Shown here in pieces: positions 4,901-5,387 of a DNA stretch of 5,387 nucleotides. The stretch lies in NCBI GenBank assembly GCA_964394625.1, contig CAYMYK010000204.1:1-5387 (forward strand), given 5' to 3'. Positions within the stretch are counted from its first letter, which is position 1. Each line of letters opens with the position of its first letter. Source of the stretch: JAUVYV01 sp964394625 (GTDB lineage: Bacteria; Planctomycetota; Phycisphaerae; Sedimentisphaerales; Anaerobacaceae). The notes under the pieces are model-generated. The model searched no databases. It was not told the DNA's origin and was given only the letters and a program-made list of their open reading frames with translations. The position numbers were made by a program, and so were the translations under genes.

Positions 4901-5387
4901 CAATTACGATTCCGACGGAATCCAAGTCGGAGGACCAGGTGCTGATGGCTGGGCGAATATCTGGAGCTGGGCGCAGGAAGAGCCTGCAAAACCAACCTGG
5001 ATGACTGAAACTTCCGGACACGCAAATAACTGGGATGGGGCATTGACTTTAGCCGGCAACATATACAACGCCCTCTACTACGGTAATGCCAGCGCCTGGG
5101 TATTCTGGTCATTTGCCGTTTCCTCAGGCAGCGACGTTTTCGGGCTTATCGTTAACAACGAGCCAACCTCCCGATATTATGTCTCAAAGCAATACTATAA
5201 GTACGTAAGACCCGATGCAGTCAGAGTCTCTGCTGTTTCAGCACATTCCGATATCCTCGCTCTCGCTTTCCACCACGAAACCGACGGCAAAGTCGCTGTT
5301 GTCCTGACGAACCGCGGCTCCACTCCGCGCGTCGTCAAGACAGCCGGAGCTGACCTGCCACAAACCTATGAATCCTATACAACTTCC
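1929..5387 (+). CDS. Secreted multidomain GH30-family glycoside hydrolase (3' end outside window)
   Basis: Translates without a stop for 1153 codons to the window edge. ATG 1929 is chosen because it opens a clear signal peptide (MKSLCKLM, hydrophobic LVAVMII, cleavage after VLA at residue 22); AAAGGG lies 7 nt upstream. Domains in order: jelly-roll CBM-like copy A (26-170), Ig/cadherin-like repeats 1-3 (178-274, 279-383, 388-496), CBM-like copy B (502-653), Ig-like repeat 4 (662-763), and a GH30 catalytic domain (about 773-1153, continuing). GH30 signs are QTIDGFGAF (779-787), TYWSPPAWMK (859-868), acid/base E919 in LQNEP, H991-N-Y, nucleophile E1027 in WMTETSG, VFWSF (1058-1062) and SKQYYKYVRP (1086-1095), then beta strands of the side domain. 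The two Glu are 108 residues apart, plausible for the family. GH30 retaining enzymes cut beta-xylans, beta-glucans, beta-1,6-galactans or glucosides; subfamily and substrate cannot be told here. It acts outside the cytoplasm, and a C-terminal dockerin-like tag beyond the window would fit the lineage. Confidence 0.92.
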   Translation, partial: MKSLCKLMLVAVMIIQVSSVLAGTGLVEDFNDDTLTRWTGSGYYQLTEANQELKVVVNKRNNSWASFYWSFAVDMVDMSENPYVTIKVKSDVDMNFDFSVWDNYSHYAYPVIGEWQGAEIVASDDYQTYCFNFTGIPDVNLVNVFRLNFVCNPGSPVAEGTVYIDDIRLGSAAVLTPTITNVATQQHVINAGPRTIPFRGVSDGTGGTNPITITAVSSDTNLIPDPVVDYTSPDSTGYFVYTPVADQTGAATITVNVAAIGADANAVMTFDIEVEKNFAPRIDAIDNQNAKAGRHHSLELTDIDDGNPNARQSITVTAQSSNPALIPDPNVEYNSDDFTAILTYTPTLGQTGLAAITVTVQDDGAAVAGGADTNQVVFDVNVYELLNNPPTSYEVGDISVLQDDGEQIVVLAGISDGDDDANQTVSILAASSDTNLIPTPAIVYTSPDQTGELRFTPAAGQIGTSTITLTVSDDGGLPNNNGNESIETTFDIEVRVRPITGFEDDFEDGIIDPTWLETGEGAHTCTEEGGALKIVVDKVPTGNKWAGLWYAIPDELDISENPYISITMKTDNPDDMLIFLWDYQDHYNTAGTVWQSVGTNYVEYYFDFTGKTLQGDGQEVDISRLKALLFNFDPGGLPLYQGTWWFDDLRVGDLAHVPFVMPDCTIDPAPDCAIAENSPEQNVYLTGITDGNDGTNPVGLNIQSSNTSLIPTPGAGSVVNGCATLTYTPNPDTTGSSTITVTASADGSNDKQIAFDIDVVTVDVGSAVNVSLDLTTTYQTIDGFGAFLGWGPDLLIPHVIDIGMSMPRFGIIGTELEHTNDNSDPDIIDFDNLDYSALNMDFMKHLKEQADCIDKIILTYWSPPAWMKKNKCLPADSWATDNIILPHFYEEYAEDVIALIKAVKKETGFDVYALSLQNEPQFNEPYDSCVILWDQYAEMLRVIGPILEAEGITTKLFFPEALLAQGRIDDYIHTLNADPIARQYMDIVAVHNYDSDGIQVGGPGADGWANIWSWAQEEPAKPTWMTETSGHANNWDGALTLAGNIYNALYYGNASAWVFWSFAVSSGSDVFGLIVNNEPTSRYYVSKQYYKYVRPDAVRVSAVSAHSDILALAFHHETDGKVAVVLTNRGSTPRVVKTAGADLPQTYESYTTS
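2004..2438 (+). repeat. CBM-like jelly-roll domain, copy A, within the GH30 gene
   Basis: Residues 26-170. It starts LVEDFNDDTLTRW, has an aromatic strand WASFYWSFAV, then SENPYVTIKVKSD, a VWDNYSHY loop, and ends TVYIDDIRLG. The start (EDF..) and the end (DDIRLG) are the usual edges of carbohydrate-binding beta-sandwich domains in multi-modular enzymes. Exposed Trp and Tyr are compatible with glycan binding. I cannot place it in a numbered CBM family. Copy B at 3432-3887 is its paralogue. Confidence 0.6.
2460..3416 (+). repeat. Three tandem Ig/cadherin-like repeats within the GH30 gene
   Basis: Residues 178-274, 279-383 and 388-496. Each carries the same sequence of motifs: an acidic DG turn, I-T-I-T-A strand, SSDTNLIPDP or variant (218-226, 321-329, 432-440), Y-x-S-x-D, YTP or FTP, G-x-x-x-I-T-V, and a final FDIEV or FDVNV strand. 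This is the bacterial Ig/cadherin-like tandem module of secreted proteins, normally a rigid, often calcium-stiffened spacer. Repeats 2 and 3 share an extra D-D-G loop before the last strand that repeat 1 lacks. At DNA level the copies are well diverged. Confidence 0.75.
3432..3887 (+). repeat. CBM-like jelly-roll domain, copy B, within the GH30 gene
   Basis: Residues 502-653. It aligns with copy A along its length: FEDDFEDGIIDPTW, GALKIVVDK (copy A: QELKVVVNK), WAGLWYAIP, SENPYISITMKTD (copy A: SENPYVTIKVKSD), LWDYQDHY (copy A: VWDNYSHY), YYFDFTG (copy A: YCFNFTG), and WWFDDLRVG (copy A: VYIDDIRLG). It separates repeat 3 from repeat 4. Confidence 0.65.
3912..4217 (+). repeat. Fourth Ig/cadherin-like repeat, next to the GH30 domain
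   Basis: Residues 662-763. It has ITDGNDGTNP, SNTSLIPTP (705-713), LTYTPNPDTTGSSTITVTA and IAFDIDV. It is closest to repeat 1, which shares the DG..GTNP turn (203-210) and lacks the D-D-G loop. It differs from the other repeats in carrying three Cys (664, 672, 722), which could form a disulfide outside the cell. Confidence 0.7.

Noticed and set aside
4464..5021. Minus-strand 185-codon open frame opposite the catalytic domain
   Set aside because: It is the reverse of the GH30 core including LQNEP and WMTETSG; it has no protein-like motif of its own.

Overview
The window looks like a Planctomycetota chromosome fragment, probably Phycisphaerae. The evidence is a single-repeat dockerin-type C-terminal tag on a secreted-protein fragment, a very large secreted glycoside hydrolase built from Ig/cadherin-like and jelly-roll modules, and a small Myb/SANT-like DNA-binding protein, a combination common in that class. 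This assignment is inference from protein style; no rRNA or other marker gene is present. Base composition is moderately GC-rich throughout.

Left part (1-923, + strand): the 3' end of a protein with a cobalamin-binding-type Rossmann domain whose usual cobalt-ligating His is replaced by Gln, followed after 145 bp by a small protein made of two Myb/SANT-like helix-turn-helix repeats. Both look regulatory. Whether they work together is unknown.

Middle (924-1640): a structured non-coding stretch with several hairpins, a partial resemblance to the c-di-GMP-I (GEMM) riboswitch core, and a perfect 12-bp inverted repeat that may be a terminator between convergent genes. Next, on the - strand, come two gene remnants joined together: the 3' end of a secreted jelly-roll plus dockerin protein, abutting the 5' third of argB (N-acetylglutamate kinase). 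The argB piece also carries a one-base deletion near its start. The join falls in about 20 bp that can be read as either gene, so this is a micro-homology rearrangement scar or an assembly chimera.

Right part (1641-5387, + strand): about 290 bp of leader with candidate promoters, two hairpins and a 21-codon leader ORF with a strong ribosome binding site, then one long open reading frame from 1929 that runs off the window (1153 codons, no stop). I translated it codon by codon. It encodes a signal peptide, a jelly-roll carbohydrate-binding-like domain, three Ig/cadherin-like repeats, a second copy of the jelly-roll domain, a fourth Ig-like repeat, and a GH30-type (beta/alpha)8 glycosidase with both catalytic glutamates. 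This is the main functional gene: an exported polysaccharide-degrading enzyme. No CRISPR array, transposase, tRNA or rRNA was seen.
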